Below are positions 32,209-42,162 of a stretch of DNA of 64,000 nt, in pieces. The DNA lies in contig NZ_LT907782.1 of the NCBI RefSeq assembly GCF_900206265.1, forward strand, positions 496,001 through 560,000, written 5' to 3'. The notes under the pieces are model-generated. The model was not told where the DNA came from. It worked only from the letters and a program-made list of their open reading frames with translations, and ran no database searches. Source of the stretch: Nitrosomonas ureae. Lineage in GTDB: Bacteria; Pseudomonadota; Gammaproteobacteria; Burkholderiales; Nitrosomonadaceae. A program made the translations under genes and the position numbers. How positions within the stretch are numbered: the first letter of the stretch is position 1; every line of letters starts with the position of its first letter.

Positions 32209-32947
32209 GAACTGCTTGTGTGCGATAGTCAAGTATGGAGAGCAGTTGTGTTAAGCGGATTAAATTCGCGTTATCTTAAGTTTCATAAACAGTTGCCTGA
32301 CGTGCGTGTATTTCTAAGTATAATGATAACCCTGAATAGGGAATTTTCGCAAAATCGAGTCTAGCTAACCCCGGAAAGCAGGTTGTTCCGATGCGAATTC
32401 ATTCGCTGGGGATTGATTCTGCGGTCAGATTTTTGAGCAGACAGGTATATTGACAAAAATGTGATAAGGAGAGTGTGGTTTTTCTGACGAATAACCGAAT
32501 TGAAATTACCCGTGCCACATTTATCATAGTTTGTTTGATCAAAAGTTAGGAAACCGTGCATGGATATGCATTCGGCCTTCAAAATTGGAAGGAGTGCACG
32601 GAGTCAATTCCGCGCGTATAGGGTTTTCTGGCTGAGTTGTGGAAATGGCGATGAATTCATTACTACGGAATCGATGCTCAAATGAGCAATCTATAGAGAT
32701 GGTAATGATATCATTTTGCAAATTATTTTCGATACTGGTTTTTGTTGATATCCGATGTTTTTATTTAACAGTTTTGTTTCATCACAGTCTGATGGGACAA
32801 GTTTATGAAAAAATCTGAAAATGTTTGTAAGGTGGCAGTGTATAAAATAATTGTATTATTCCCGCAAAATTATATTTAAGTGATTAATGTTGAAAAGAGC
32901 TATATGAATTAAGCAGGAAATGCTCAACAGCTAATACTATCCTATCT
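32209..32947. other. Long intergenic region upstream of the Mrp operon
   Basis: About 740 nt with only short shadow frames. It must contain the divergent promoters of the diguanylate cyclase and the Mrp operon. A 6-bp inverted repeat (GCGAAT/ATTCGC, 32393-32406) is the only structure I noticed. Nothing translates to a recognisable protein, though a decayed gene cannot be excluded. Confidence 0.5.
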
Positions 32948-35752
32948 ATGAATTTATCGCTTGTCGCGCTTATACCTTTTGTCGGTGCAATCTTTGTTGC
33001 TTCCGTTTCCCGCTTGGGTCGATTGCATGCCGCCTGGGGCGCCGGTTTCGTGACGCTGATTGCTTTAGCCATTTTATACCCGATGATTGCTGATGTTTTT
33101 TCCGGGCAAATTATCATTCAGCGCTTTAGTTGGATACCGGGGCTCGGCCTGGACCTAGCTTTTCGTCTTGATGGATTGGGGCTGCTCTTTTCGCTGATGA
33201 TCTTAGGTATTGGCCTACTTATTATTCTCTATGCCCGGTATTACTTGTCGGAGCGGGACGACATGGGGCGTTTTTTTGCTTATTTGCTGATGTTCATGGG
33301 TTCCATGCTGGGAATTGTGTTATCAGAAAATATTATTCAGCTATTGATTTTCTGGGAGTTAACCAGTCTGTCGTCGTTCTTGCTCATTAGTTACTGGCAA
33401 CACCGGCAAGAATCACGCAGCGGTGCGCGTATGGCGTTGGCCGTTACTGGCGGTGGCGGTCTGGCACTGCTTGGCGGTTTTCTGTTATTGGGTGAAATTT
33501 GCAACAGTTATGATTTATCCGTGATTTTGATATCAGGCGACAGCATTCGTGCCCATGCGTTATATCTGCCGATGTTGATACTGGTATTACTCGGTGCTTT
33601 CACTAAATCAGCTCAGTTTCCATTTCACTTCTGGTTGCCTAATGCCATGGCAGCTCCTACGCCGGTGTCTGCTTATTTGCATTCCGCCACTATGGTAAAA
33701 GCCGGCGTGTTCTTGCTTGCTCGTTTGTTTCCCGCTTTGTCGGGTACAGCGGAATGGTTCTGGTTGGTTAGTATGACAGGTCTGGTTACATTGCTTGTGG
33801 CCGCTTACATTGCTATGTTTAAGCACGATCTAAAAGGATTGCTTGCGTATTCGACGATTAGTCATCTGGGTTTGATTACTTTATTATTCGGCATGGGAAC
33901 CCCGCTTGCAGCGGTTGCCGGTGTTTTTCATATCATTAACCATGCGATTTTCAAAGCCTCCTTGTTTATGGCTGCAGGCATTATCGATCACGAAGCGGGT
34001 ACGCGTGATATGCGCCGTTTGCGAGGATTATGGAAATTTATGCCCCACACAGCATTACTGGCCATGGTGGCTGCCGCTTCTATGGCCGGTGTGCCTCTAT
34101 TTAACGGTTTCTTATCTAAGGAAATGTTTTTTGCCGAAACTCTGCATCATACTCATCAGCCGTTGGGATGGCTGATGCCTGCCGCAGCAACTCTGGCCGG
34201 TATTTTTGCCGTGGCTTATTCATTACGTTTTATCCATACGGTTTTTTTTAATGGCGAGCCGGTTGATTTGCCCAAAACACCACATGAGCCTCCACGTTGG
34301 ATGAAAGTGCCGGTAGAGATTCTGGTGGCTTTATGTTTGCTGGTGGGGATGCTCCCGGCATTAACTGTAGAACCCATTCTTGCTGTAGCCGCTGCCGGGG
34401 TTCTACAGGGATCTGTTCCAGAACACGATTTGGCTATCTGGCATGGTTTTAATCCGGCATTATGGATGAGTGTTGTTGCGTTATTCGGTGGAATTTTAAT
34501 TTATTTGGTTCGCCGTCCATTATCCGCAGGGTACGAAAAAATCGGTGACCGGCTGGAATTTAGATCACTATACAATTATATGCTTAACCAGCTTTTTAAA
34601 ATTTCTCATTATATAACCCATTTACTGAATGCACATTCTCTTCAGCAGATGCTGTTTGTTTTTATGCTTTTTATTATGGCGCTTGGCATGATAGGCTCCA
34701 TCGATAATGCATTCGTTCTAACTGGGGATCGCATACGACTGCCTGTAGATGGCGTCAGCGTATTGGTTACGTTGATTCTTATAATTGCCGCGATAGGTGC
34801 TGTTATCCTGCATCGGCAACGTCTAGTATCGCTCATTTTAATGGGTGTGATAGGCTTGGGAGTGTCTCTTGTTTTTATCAAGTTTTCTGCGCCGGATCTG
34901 GCCTTGACACAATTATCCGTCGAGGTGGTAACGATTGTTCTGATGCTGCTAGCGTTATATTTTTTACCGCAATTTTCGCCGCGGGAATCCGGCAATTACG
35001 TACGCAGCCGTGACGTTTTGGTTGCTACAGCAGCGGGTTTAGGTGTGAGCTTATTAGTTTGGGCTATTTTAACCCGTCCATATCACAGCATCGCAGATTA
35101 CTTCTTGAGTAATAGCGTGCCAGGTGGCGGTGGAACGAATGTAGTCAATGTCATTCTGGTTGATTTCAGAGGTTATGACACGCTCGGTGAAATTACCGTG
35201 CTGGCGTTAGCCGGACTGGGTATATATGCGATGCTGCATCAACTAAAGTTATCGGGCTCGGAACAAGACAGTCAGGGACAAACCTGGGATCATGATTTGC
35301 ATCCGGTTATCATGGCGTCGTTTGTGCGTCTACTATTACCGCTCGCTTTGCTGGTTTCCGTATATATTTTGTTGCGTGGGCATAATCTGCCCGGAGGGGG
35401 ATTTATCGCAGGATTAATAACTGCGGTAGCACTAATCATGCAATATTTGGCCAATGGTGTGGCATGGGCGCATAGCCGTTTGTCAGTCAATATGCATCAT
35501 GTGATAGGTGCGGGTATTTTTATCGCGGTATTGACAGGTGTTGCCAGTTGGTTTTTTGATCATCCTTTTTTGACCTCTACCTTTAGTCATTTGCATTGGC
35601 CGATAATTGGAGAGTTCGAGCTAGCCTCGGCTATGATGTTTGATCTGGGTGTATATCTAGTTGTCGTCGGTACCACGCTATTGATACTTATTTATCTTGG
35701 TCTGGTACATAAAGAAAGTCATTTGACAAACGTCAGAAAGAGAATCCGTTAA
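32948..35752 (+). CDS. mrpA: Mrp cation/proton antiporter subunit A (fused MrpA-MrpB)
   Basis: A 934-residue polytopic membrane protein. The first 500 residues are NuoL-like, with the proton-channel core (FWELTSLSSFLLI, FPFHFWLPNAMAAPTPVSAYLHSATMVKAGVFLLAR, then HIINHAIFKASLFM). The later part holds an MbhD/NuoJ-like region and, from about residue 770, an MrpB domain (LLRGHNLPGGGFIAGL). This A-B fusion marks a group 2 (PhaAB-type) Mrp system, which exchanges Na+ or K+ for protons as a multi-subunit complex and supports pH and sodium homeostasis. First gene of a six-gene operon; its stop shares one base with the next start. Confidence 0.95.
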   Translation: MNLSLVALIPFVGAIFVASVSRLGRLHAAWGAGFVTLIALAILYPMIADVFSGQIIIQRFSWIPGLGLDLAFRLDGLGLLFSLMILGIGLLIILYARYYLSERDDMGRFFAYLLMFMGSMLGIVLSENIIQLLIFWELTSLSSFLLISYWQHRQESRSGARMALAVTGGGGLALLGGFLLLGEICNSYDLSVILISGDSIRAHALYLPMLILVLLGAFTKSAQFPFHFWLPNAMAAPTPVSAYLHSATMVKAGVFLLARLFPALSGTAEWFWLVSMTGLVTLLVAAYIAMFKHDLKGLLAYSTISHLGLITLLFGMGTPLAAVAGVFHIINHAIFKASLFMAAGIIDHEAGTRDMRRLRGLWKFMPHTALLAMVAAASMAGVPLFNGFLSKEMFFAETLHHTHQPLGWLMPAAATLAGIFAVAYSLRFIHTVFFNGEPVDLPKTPHEPPRWMKVPVEILVALCLLVGMLPALTVEPILAVAAAGVLQGSVPEHDLAIWHGFNPALWMSVVALFGGILIYLVRRPLSAGYEKIGDRLEFRSLYNYMLNQLFKISHYITHLLNAHSLQQMLFVFMLFIMALGMIGSIDNAFVLTGDRIRLPVDGVSVLVTLILIIAAIGAVILHRQRLVSLILMGVIGLGVSLVFIKFSAPDLALTQLSVEVVTIVLMLLALYFLPQFSPRESGNYVRSRDVLVATAAGLGVSLLVWAILTRPYHSIADYFLSNSVPGGGGTNVVNVILVDFRGYDTLGEITVLALAGLGIYAMLHQLKLSGSEQDSQGQTWDHDLHPVIMASFVRLLLPLALLVSVYILLRGHNLPGGGFIAGLITAVALIMQYLANGVAWAHSRLSVNMHHVIGAGIFIAVLTGVASWFFDHPFLTSTFSHLHWPIIGEFELASAMMFDLGVYLVVVGTTLLILIYLGLVHKESHLTNVRKRIR

Positions 35753-36081
35753 TGGAAGCGCTGGTAGCAATACTGATAGGAACGCTCACGGGTTGTGGCG
35801 TTTATTTGGCTTTACGCAACCGTACTTTTCCGGTTGTGTTGGGTCTGACTTTTTTGTCTTACGCAGTCAATCTATTTCTACTGGTAATGGGGCGGCTCAC
35901 TATCGGTAAACCACCCATTATTGTAGAAGGTGTTACGGAATATGCAGATCCCTTGCCGCAGGCGTTAGTGTTGACAGCAATTGTAATCAGTTTTGCCATG
36001 ACTGCTTTTGTCATAGTATTGTCCCTCAAAGCGCATCTGGAAATGGGAAATGATCATGTGGATGGAAAACATAAACCATGA
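35752..36081 (+). CDS. mrpC: Mrp antiporter subunit C
   Basis: A 109-residue NuoK-like protein with three membrane helices and the conserved ADPLPQALVLTAIVISFA stretch near residue 65 that identifies MrpC/MnhC. Start overlaps the mrpA stop (TAATG) and its end overlaps mrpD by 4 nt (ATGA), so the subunits are translationally coupled. Confidence 0.94.
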   Translation: MEALVAILIGTLTGCGVYLALRNRTFPVVLGLTFLSYAVNLFLLVMGRLTIGKPPIIVEGVTEYADPLPQALVLTAIVISFAMTAFVIVLSLKAHLEMGNDHVDGKHKP

Positions 36082-37613
36082 TAAGTCATATGGTTATTCT
36101 TCCTGTGATATGGCCATTATTGCTTGGCGCGTTGTTATTGTTGCTGCAAAAACAGAGTCTGCAGGTGTTGCGTATTGTAAGCATTTCATCCGTAAGTGTT
36201 TTGGTTCTATTGGCAGGATGGTTGCTCAGCATTGTTAACGATGGCGAGATTCTGGTTTATGCATTAGGTAACTGGCTACCGCCCTTTGGCATTATTTTGG
36301 TCGCTGATCGGCTTGCTGCCTGGATGTTGATCATTACTGCATTGGTTTCTTTGTGTGCGCTACTTTATGCAGTGCGCGGCACGGATACTGTGGGACCACA
36401 TTTCCATGTGTTATACCAATTGCAATTATTTGGTTTAAATGGTGCATTTCTGACCGGTGATTTGTTTAATCTGTTTGTATTCTTTGAAATTCTGCTACTT
36501 GCTTCCTATGGTTTATTACTGCATGGTGGGGGTCGGTTGCGCACCATGGCCGGGTTACATTTTGTCATCATCAATCTCGTGGGTTCAACCTTGTTTTTGT
36601 TTGCCGTAGGAACACTCTACGGGCTTTTGGGTACATTAAATATGGCTGATCTAGCGGTTAAAGTTGCCGATGTTGCTAGCGAGGATATTGCACTCATTCG
36701 TACGGCTGGCTTACTGTTGTTTGCCGTATTTGCTCTCAAAGCCGCTCTTTTGCCGCTTTATTTGTGGTTGCCTGCAGCTTATGCGCATACATCTGCTCCG
36801 GTTGCCGCTTTATTCGCCATCATGACCAAAGTTGGTGCGTACAGCATTCTGCGCATTTATACCTTGATCTTTGGCGAACAAGCCGGGCCGATTTCCAATT
36901 TGATTCAACCCTGGTTGTTACCCTTGGCTTTGGCAACACTCGTTGCAGGCGTACTGGGTGTTCTGGCAAGTACGCATTTGCGACAGCAGGTGGCCTATCT
37001 GGTGGTTGCATCGGTTGGTACACTGTTTATCGCTTTTGGCATCAACACGAGCGCCGGAATAGCGGCCGGATTGTATTATCTGCCACATTCCACCTTCGCT
37101 GCCGCCGCATTTTTTTTACTTGCTGATGGCATTGCCAATCGACGTGGCGAAATGGGCGATCGCTTTGAGCCGGGTTTGATCATGATGCATCAGCGAATAG
37201 TAGGTACACTCTTTTTTGTAGCGGCGGTTTTAGTGACAGGATTGCCTCCATTATCCGGTTTTGTAGGAAAATTCATGATTTTACAAGCGGCGCTATCACA
37301 TACGGCTCTGCCATGGATAATGGCTATTGTATTAATAACCAGCTTATTTACTATCATTGCATTGGCGCGTAGCGGAAGTCTGCTTTTTTATCGAGCTCAA
37401 GCTCCGCAAGCGAGCCATGCTGCAACGGATACCCATGTTCAGCCTAGTATAGTGCCAGACATAAATGGCTTGGTGATTGCTACCTGTTTGCTTGCGCTAT
37501 GTGTAGTTATAATGATCTGGGCGGGTGCAATTATCGAGTTTGTACAGGCAACATCAAATCAGTTGCTGCAACCTGATGATTATATTCAATCTGTGCTAGG
37601 TATTGAGAAATGA
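36078..37613 (+). CDS. mrpD: Mrp antiporter subunit D
   Basis: A 511-residue NuoM/NuoN-like subunit with about 14 membrane helices. Diagnostic stretches are LTGDLFNLFVFFEILLLASYGLL near residue 130, the lysine-containing helix around ALKAALLPLYLWLPAAYAHTSAPVAA, and GLPPLSGFVGKFM near residue 395. It provides one of the two putative ion or proton channels of the complex with MrpA. ATGA overlaps at both ends tie it to mrpC and mrpE. Confidence 0.95.
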   Translation: MISHMVILPVIWPLLLGALLLLLQKQSLQVLRIVSISSVSVLVLLAGWLLSIVNDGEILVYALGNWLPPFGIILVADRLAAWMLIITALVSLCALLYAVRGTDTVGPHFHVLYQLQLFGLNGAFLTGDLFNLFVFFEILLLASYGLLLHGGGRLRTMAGLHFVIINLVGSTLFLFAVGTLYGLLGTLNMADLAVKVADVASEDIALIRTAGLLLFAVFALKAALLPLYLWLPAAYAHTSAPVAALFAIMTKVGAYSILRIYTLIFGEQAGPISNLIQPWLLPLALATLVAGVLGVLASTHLRQQVAYLVVASVGTLFIAFGINTSAGIAAGLYYLPHSTFAAAAFFLLADGIANRRGEMGDRFEPGLIMMHQRIVGTLFFVAAVLVTGLPPLSGFVGKFMILQAALSHTALPWIMAIVLITSLFTIIALARSGSLLFYRAQAPQASHAATDTHVQPSIVPDINGLVIATCLLALCVVIMIWAGAIIEFVQATSNQLLQPDDYIQSVLGIEK

Positions 37614-38110
37614 CAGCCATGGCTCGTTTGCTACCTCATCCAATTTTATCCCCTACACTGACAGTTTTATGGTTATTGCTGGTTAACAGCATAACACCAG
37701 GGCAGATTGTTCTCGGTTTGTTGCTAGGTTGGATGATACCGTTATTAACCCAACGCTTTTGGCCGGAGGTTGTGACAATTCGTAAACCTTTTACTTTGTT
37801 GCGGTATATTGGGCTATTACTATTGGATATTATTATGGCCAATTTTACGGTAGCGCGATTAATTCTTGGCGATCTAGATCGGCTTAAGCCGGTTTTTATT
37901 CAATTACCATTAAGCGTGACATCTGATTTGGCTATCAGTTTATTGGCTAACAGCATCACATTGACACCAGGGACAGTATCGGCGCGATTGTCTGAAGATC
38001 GCAGATATTTGTTAATTCATGCACTCAATGAAGCTGATCCGGATACATTGATCGCAACAATTAAGCAACGCTATGAACGTCCATTACAGGAGATTTTTGA
38101 ACAATGTTAG
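37610..38110 (+). CDS. mrpE: Mrp antiporter subunit E
   Basis: A 166-residue membrane protein with two or three N-terminal helices and a cytosolic domain containing ANSITLTPGTVSARLSED and an HALNEADPD-like tail, the MrpE/MnhE signature. Start overlaps the mrpD stop; ATGs at 37610 and 37619 are both possible. The end overlaps mrpF by 7 nt. Confidence 0.93.
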   Translation: MTAMARLLPHPILSPTLTVLWLLLVNSITPGQIVLGLLLGWMIPLLTQRFWPEVVTIRKPFTLLRYIGLLLLDIIMANFTVARLILGDLDRLKPVFIQLPLSVTSDLAISLLANSITLTPGTVSARLSEDRRYLLIHALNEADPDTLIATIKQRYERPLQEIFEQC

Positions 38111-38373
38111 ATCTCGTGATTAGTATTGCACTTGCATTAGTGGCCGCGGCCGTCGCTATGAGTTTCTGGCGACTGTTGCGCGGCCCCAGTTTGCCGGATC
38201 GGATTCTGGCACTGGATACTCTATATGTAAATGCCATTGCATTACTTATGCTGCTAGGAATTCATCTAGGTAGTGCGCTATTCTTTGAGGCAGCATTATT
38301 GATTGCTTTGATGGGTTTCATAGGCACTGTTGCATTATGCAAGTATTTATTGCGTGGCGATATTATCGAATAA
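38104..38373 (+). CDS. mrpF: Mrp antiporter subunit F
   Basis: An 89-residue protein with three membrane helices and the MrpF hallmark RGPSLPDRILALDTL near residue 25. It overlaps mrpE and is followed by mrpG after 3 nt. Small accessory subunit needed for complex assembly. Confidence 0.93.
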   Translation: MLDLVISIALALVAAAVAMSFWRLLRGPSLPDRILALDTLYVNAIALLMLLGIHLGSALFFEAALLIALMGFIGTVALCKYLLRGDIIE

Positions 38374-38376
38374 ACT

Positions 38377-38730
38377 ATGTTGGAATATTTATTATCTTTT
38401 TTAATTTTGACTGGCGCTATCTTTACTTTCATTGGCTCATTAGGCTTGCTGCGGTTAAAGGATTTTTATATGCGCTTACATGGACCGACCAAGGCTACAA
38501 CATTGGGTGTAGGGAGCCTGTTAATTGCATCGGCGGTATTTTTCAGTAACCGCGACGCCGGTTTCAGTCTGCACGAAATATTGATTACGCTGTTTCTTTT
38601 TATTACTGCGCCGGTAAGCGCACACTTACTTGCCAAGGCAGCATTACATCTGAATCTGCATTCGTTTGCGAAAATACCAATCAAATCAATAAAAGAAAAA
38701 GCAAGTAGTGACACAAGTATCAAACACTAA
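38377..38730 (+). CDS. mrpG: Mrp antiporter subunit G
   Basis: A 117-residue protein with three membrane helices, GSLGLLRLKDFYMRLHGPTKATTLG near residue 20 and ITAPVSAHLLAKAA, which define MrpG/MnhG. Last gene of the operon; no convincing terminator hairpin follows. The C-terminal 20 residues are Lys/Ser-rich and unconserved. Confidence 0.92.
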   Translation: MLEYLLSFLILTGAIFTFIGSLGLLRLKDFYMRLHGPTKATTLGVGSLLIASAVFFSNRDAGFSLHEILITLFLFITAPVSAHLLAKAALHLNLHSFAKIPIKSIKEKASSDTSIKH

Positions 38731-38767
38731 AAGGAAAGTCTTTTTTGCCAGATAAGCATGTATCACA

Positions 38768-38779
38768 TAAACCGGTTTA
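38768..38779. repeat. 12-bp palindrome, copy 1
   Basis: TAAACCGGTTTA, a perfect 12-bp palindrome 514 nt upstream of cysD and 38 nt after mrpG. A near-identical copy occurs at 39191. It could be an operator half of a paired site. Confidence 0.4.
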
Positions 38780-39190
38780 ATTAAAAAAACAGCAGTGATA
38801 TATTTTATTCATCAAGCTTCTTATTCTGCGCGATTTTCTAGCATAAATTTTTCTTGCTAAATATATTCTTAATTATATAAATGCAAAAAATTGACTTTAC
38901 TTAAAAATCCGTAAATATTATTTGAAATCAATTAGATATTCCAAGACTAATCAAGACGTTCAGAAATTTAGATAATTTTCGTTGTTCGCTGTTAGTATTG
39001 CTAGCTTGAAATTCAGGCATTTCATTCCTACTTGAATAAACAAGTAGATTGACAGGGAAGTTATAGTAAGTTTTAAGATTTGATTCTTTAGTACCTGCTA
39101 TTATTCAATAATAAAGCCAACTGTTAATTCACGTCTACATTTATTAAGCAGGAAATCAAAAGGCTTGCTTGTAAGCTAAAATTACGGGGA

Positions 39191-39202
39191 TAAACTGGTT
39201 TA
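39191..39202. repeat. 12-bp palindrome, copy 2
   Basis: TAAACTGGTTTA differs by one base from the copy at 38768 and lies 80 nt upstream of cysD, where an operator would be expected. Confidence 0.4.
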
Positions 39203-39281
39203 TTTCAAGATAAGAAAGATCCTCTATTTATATTAATATAACCCTAATGCTATTACATCTTTTTGAAGGAAACTATTAACA

Positions 39282-40178
39282 ATGTTGACACATATACAAC
39301 GCCTTGAAGCGGAGAGTATTCATATCATGCGGGAGGTAGTTGCAGAGTGCGAGCATCCGGTAATGCTCTATTCTATCGGCAAGGATAGCGCAGTGATGCT
39401 GCATCTGGCAGTAAAGGCGTTTTATCCCTCGAAACTACCTTTTCCATTACTGCATGTCGATACTACATGGAAATTCAAGGAAATGATTGAATTTCGTGAC
39501 GTAATGGCAAAAAAATTGGGAGCTGATCTTATTGTTCATATTAACCCAGAGGGTGTTGCAAAAGGAATCAATCCTTTTACACATGGTTCGGCAATTCATA
39601 CGGATATTTGGAAGACTGAGGGTTTAAAGCAGGCGTTGGATAAGCATGGTTTCGATGTCGCTTTCGGGGGAGCACGTCGCGATGAAGAAAAATCACGTGC
39701 AAAAGAGCGTATTTTTTCCATTCGATCTGCACAGCATCGTTGGGATCCCAAGTTACAGCGTCCTGAGTTGTGGCGGCTATATAATGCGCGCAAGAATCCG
39801 GGTGAGAGCATTCGAGTTTTTCCACTTTCCAATTGGACTGAGCTGGATATTTGGCAATACATTCATTTGAACAATATTCCTATTGTCCCATTGTATTATG
39901 CAAAGGAACGACCTGTTGTAGAACGTGATGGTACTCTAATTATGGTTGATGATGAGCGTTTGCCGCTAAGAGAAGGTGAGTCGCCGATGATGAAGAAAGT
40001 CCGCTTCCGTACATTGGGTTGTTATCCCTTAACTGGTGCGATTGAAAGTGAGGCAAGCTCTTTGGTGGATATTATTCAGGAAATGTTACTGGCGCGAACA
40101 TCTGAGCGGCAGGGGCGATTAATCGATCACGATTCCACAGGTTCGATGGAGAAAAAGAAACAGGAGGGTTACTTCTAA
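39282..40178 (+). CDS. cysD: Sulfate adenylyltransferase subunit 2 CysD
   Basis: A 298-residue PP-loop ATPase, the catalytic subunit of ATP sulfurylase that makes adenosine 5'-phosphosulfate from sulfate and ATP. The P-loop [13 protein letters not shown] lies near residue 32, then [30 protein letters not shown] near residue 125 and [10 protein letters not shown] near 245. Its stop shares its last base with the next start, so CysD and CysNC are made together. First step of assimilatory sulfate reduction. Confidence 0.96.
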   Translation: MLTHIQRLEAESIHIMREVVAECEHPVMLYSIGKDSAVMLHLAVKAFYPSKLPFPLLHVDTTWKFKEMIEFRDVMAKKLGADLIVHINPEGVAKGINPFTHGSAIHTDIWKTEGLKQALDKHGFDVAFGGARRDEEKSRAKERIFSIRSAQHRWDPKLQRPELWRLYNARKNPGESIRVFPLSNWTELDIWQYIHLNNIPIVPLYYAKERPVVERDGTLIMVDDERLPLREGESPMMKKVRFRTLGCYPLTGAIESEASSLVDIIQEMLLARTSERQGRLIDHDSTGSMEKKKQEGYF

Positions 40179-42082
40179 TGGCACACGTATCGGATTTAAT
40201 TGCCGAAGATATCGAGTTGTATTTAAGAACGCATGAAAACAAAAGCATGCTTCGGTTCATCACTTGCGGCAGTGTTGATGATGGGAAAAGCACCTTAATT
40301 GGGCGCATGTTGTACGAATCCAAGATGCTATTTGAAGATCAATTGGCTCAATTAGAGGTAGATTCCAAGAAAGTCGGTACTCAGGCCGGTGATCTGGATT
40401 TCGCATTACTGGTCGACGGGCTTGCTGCGGAGCGCGAGCAGGGGATAACTATTGATGTCGCTTATCGTTTCTTTTCCACCGATAAGCGCAAGTTTATCGT
40501 CGCAGATACGCCGGGTCATGAGCAGTATACCCGCAATATGGTCACAGGAGCTTCAACTGCTGACGTAGCAGTCATTCTTATTGATGCACGCAAAGGCGTA
40601 CTGACGCAGACACGGCGTCATAGTTATTTGGTTTCATTAATTGGTATCCAACATGTAGTGCTTGCAATCAACAAGCTGGACATGGTGGGATATTCAGAAG
40701 AAATTTTTCATCGAATCAATAGCGAATATCGTGAATTTGCAACAGAATTAGGGCTGAATAATATTGTAACTATCCCGATGTCAGCCCTCAAAGGCGATAA
40801 TATTACTGCATTAAGCGAAAACACCCCTTGGTATCACGGCGAAACATTGATGGGGTTTCTGGAAAATGTACAAGTCGATGATACGAATGTCGAATCCGGA
40901 GTCTTTCGTATGCCGGTACAATGGGTCAATCGTCCCAATCTGGATTTTCGCGGTTATTCCGGTATGGTTGCACGTGGTAGTGTTAAGCCGGGTGATCTTA
41001 TTCGTGTTTTACCTTCCGGCAGAGAAAGCCGCGTAACTCGCATTGTGACCAGCGATGGCGATTTAACCCAAGCAATTTCGGGGCAATCCGTTACATTGAC
41101 ATTAGCTGATGAAATCGATATTAGCCGTGGGGATATTTTAGCCGCAACTGATTCTTTGCCTGGTGTAGCAGATCAATTTGAAGCTACGATAGTGTGGATG
41201 GTTGATGAACCGATGCTACCCGGTCGGCCCTATTTGATGAAAATCGGGACAAAAACTGTTACTGCGAATGTTTCGGTACTGAAATATAAGGTTAACGTCA
41301 ATACACTCGAACATATCGCTGTTACCAAGCTGGAACTCAATGAAATCGGTATTTGCAATCTCAGTACTGATCAGTTGATCGCTTTCGACCCGTATAAAGA
41401 AGATCATGATATCGGTGGGTTCATTCTCATTGATCGCCTAACTAATAATACGGTGGGCGCCGGCATGTTGCATTTTGCCTTGCGTAGGTCGCAGAATATT
41501 CACTGGCAAGCGATTAATATCAATAAGCAAGCGCATGCTGCCACAAAAAGACAGAAGCCATTTATTCTTTGGTTTACTGGCTTGTCCGGCAGCGGTAAAT
41601 CAACCATTGCCAATTTGGTTGAGAAAAAACTCTATTCTCTTGGTAAGCATACCTATCTGTTGGATGGAGACAATGTACGCCATGGGCTTAATAAAGATCT
41701 TGGCTTCACCGATGCGGACCGGGTTGAAAATATCCGTCGCATTGCTGAGGTTGCTAAATTGATGGTCGATGCAGGACAGATTGTATTGGTGTCATTTATT
41801 TCACCTTTCCATTCTGAGCGCAGAATGGCCAGGGAATTGGTAGAGCAAGGTGAATTCTTTGAAGTATTTATTGATACCCCCATTCATGTCGCAGAAGAGC
41901 GCGATCCCAAAGGATTGTACAAAAAAATGCGCCGGGGTGAATTGAAGAACTTTACCGGAATTGATTCCCCTTACGAAGCGCCAGAGAATCCGGAAATTCA
42001 TATTAATACAACGAAGCTTACTCCCGAGCAGGCTGTTGAACACATTGTCAATTATCTGATGCACATAGGTGCATTAAGTTAA
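40178..42082 (+). CDS. cysNC: Bifunctional sulfate adenylyltransferase subunit 1 / APS kinase CysNC
   Basis: A 634-residue fusion. Residues 1-440 are the CysN GTPase: P-loop GSVDDGKSTLIG near residue 31, EREQGITIDVAYR, ADTPGHEQYTRNM, and NKLD. Residues about 455-634 are the CysC APS kinase: second P-loop GLSGSGKST near 468, DGDNVRHGLNKDLGF, the FISPF segment with the active-site serine, and GIDSPYEAPENPE. GTP hydrolysis drives APS formation and the kinase half makes PAPS. The fusion occurs in many proteobacteria. No cysH, cysI or cysJ lies nearby in the window. Confidence 0.96.
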   Translation: MAHVSDLIAEDIELYLRTHENKSMLRFITCGSVDDGKSTLIGRMLYESKMLFEDQLAQLEVDSKKVGTQAGDLDFALLVDGLAAEREQGITIDVAYRFFSTDKRKFIVADTPGHEQYTRNMVTGASTADVAVILIDARKGVLTQTRRHSYLVSLIGIQHVVLAINKLDMVGYSEEIFHRINSEYREFATELGLNNIVTIPMSALKGDNITALSENTPWYHGETLMGFLENVQVDDTNVESGVFRMPVQWVNRPNLDFRGYSGMVARGSVKPGDLIRVLPSGRESRVTRIVTSDGDLTQAISGQSVTLTLADEIDISRGDILAATDSLPGVADQFEATIVWMVDEPMLPGRPYLMKIGTKTVTANVSVLKYKVNVNTLEHIAVTKLELNEIGICNLSTDQLIAFDPYKEDHDIGGFILIDRLTNNTVGAGMLHFALRRSQNIHWQAININKQAHAATKRQKPFILWFTGLSGSGKSTIANLVEKKLYSLGKHTYLLDGDNVRHGLNKDLGFTDADRVENIRRIAEVAKLMVDAGQIVLVSFISPFHSERRMARELVEQGEFFEVFIDTPIHVAEERDPKGLYKKMRRGELKNFTGIDSPYEAPENPEIHINTTKLTPEQAVEHIVNYLMHIGALS

Positions 42083-42162
42083 TACTTGTGTAGTCATTGT
42101 CCGTTGAATAAAAAATGAGAGTTAATTGTTTTTCATATGTTTTCATATAGGAAGCTATTCAA

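Larger units (their letters stand above)
38731..39281. other. AT-rich intergenic region before cysD
   Basis: A 551-nt spacer with no gene. It contains two related palindromes (separate entries), a TTGACT at 38891 and a TTGACA at 39049 without well-spaced -10 boxes, and the cysD ribosome site AAGGAA about 11 nt before its start. It presumably carries the sulfate-assimilation promoter. Confidence 0.55.

Noticed and set aside
32539..32721. 60-codon minus-strand frame in the long spacer before mrpA
   Set aside because: No ribosome site or domain, and nothing supports a decayed gene beyond an open frame.
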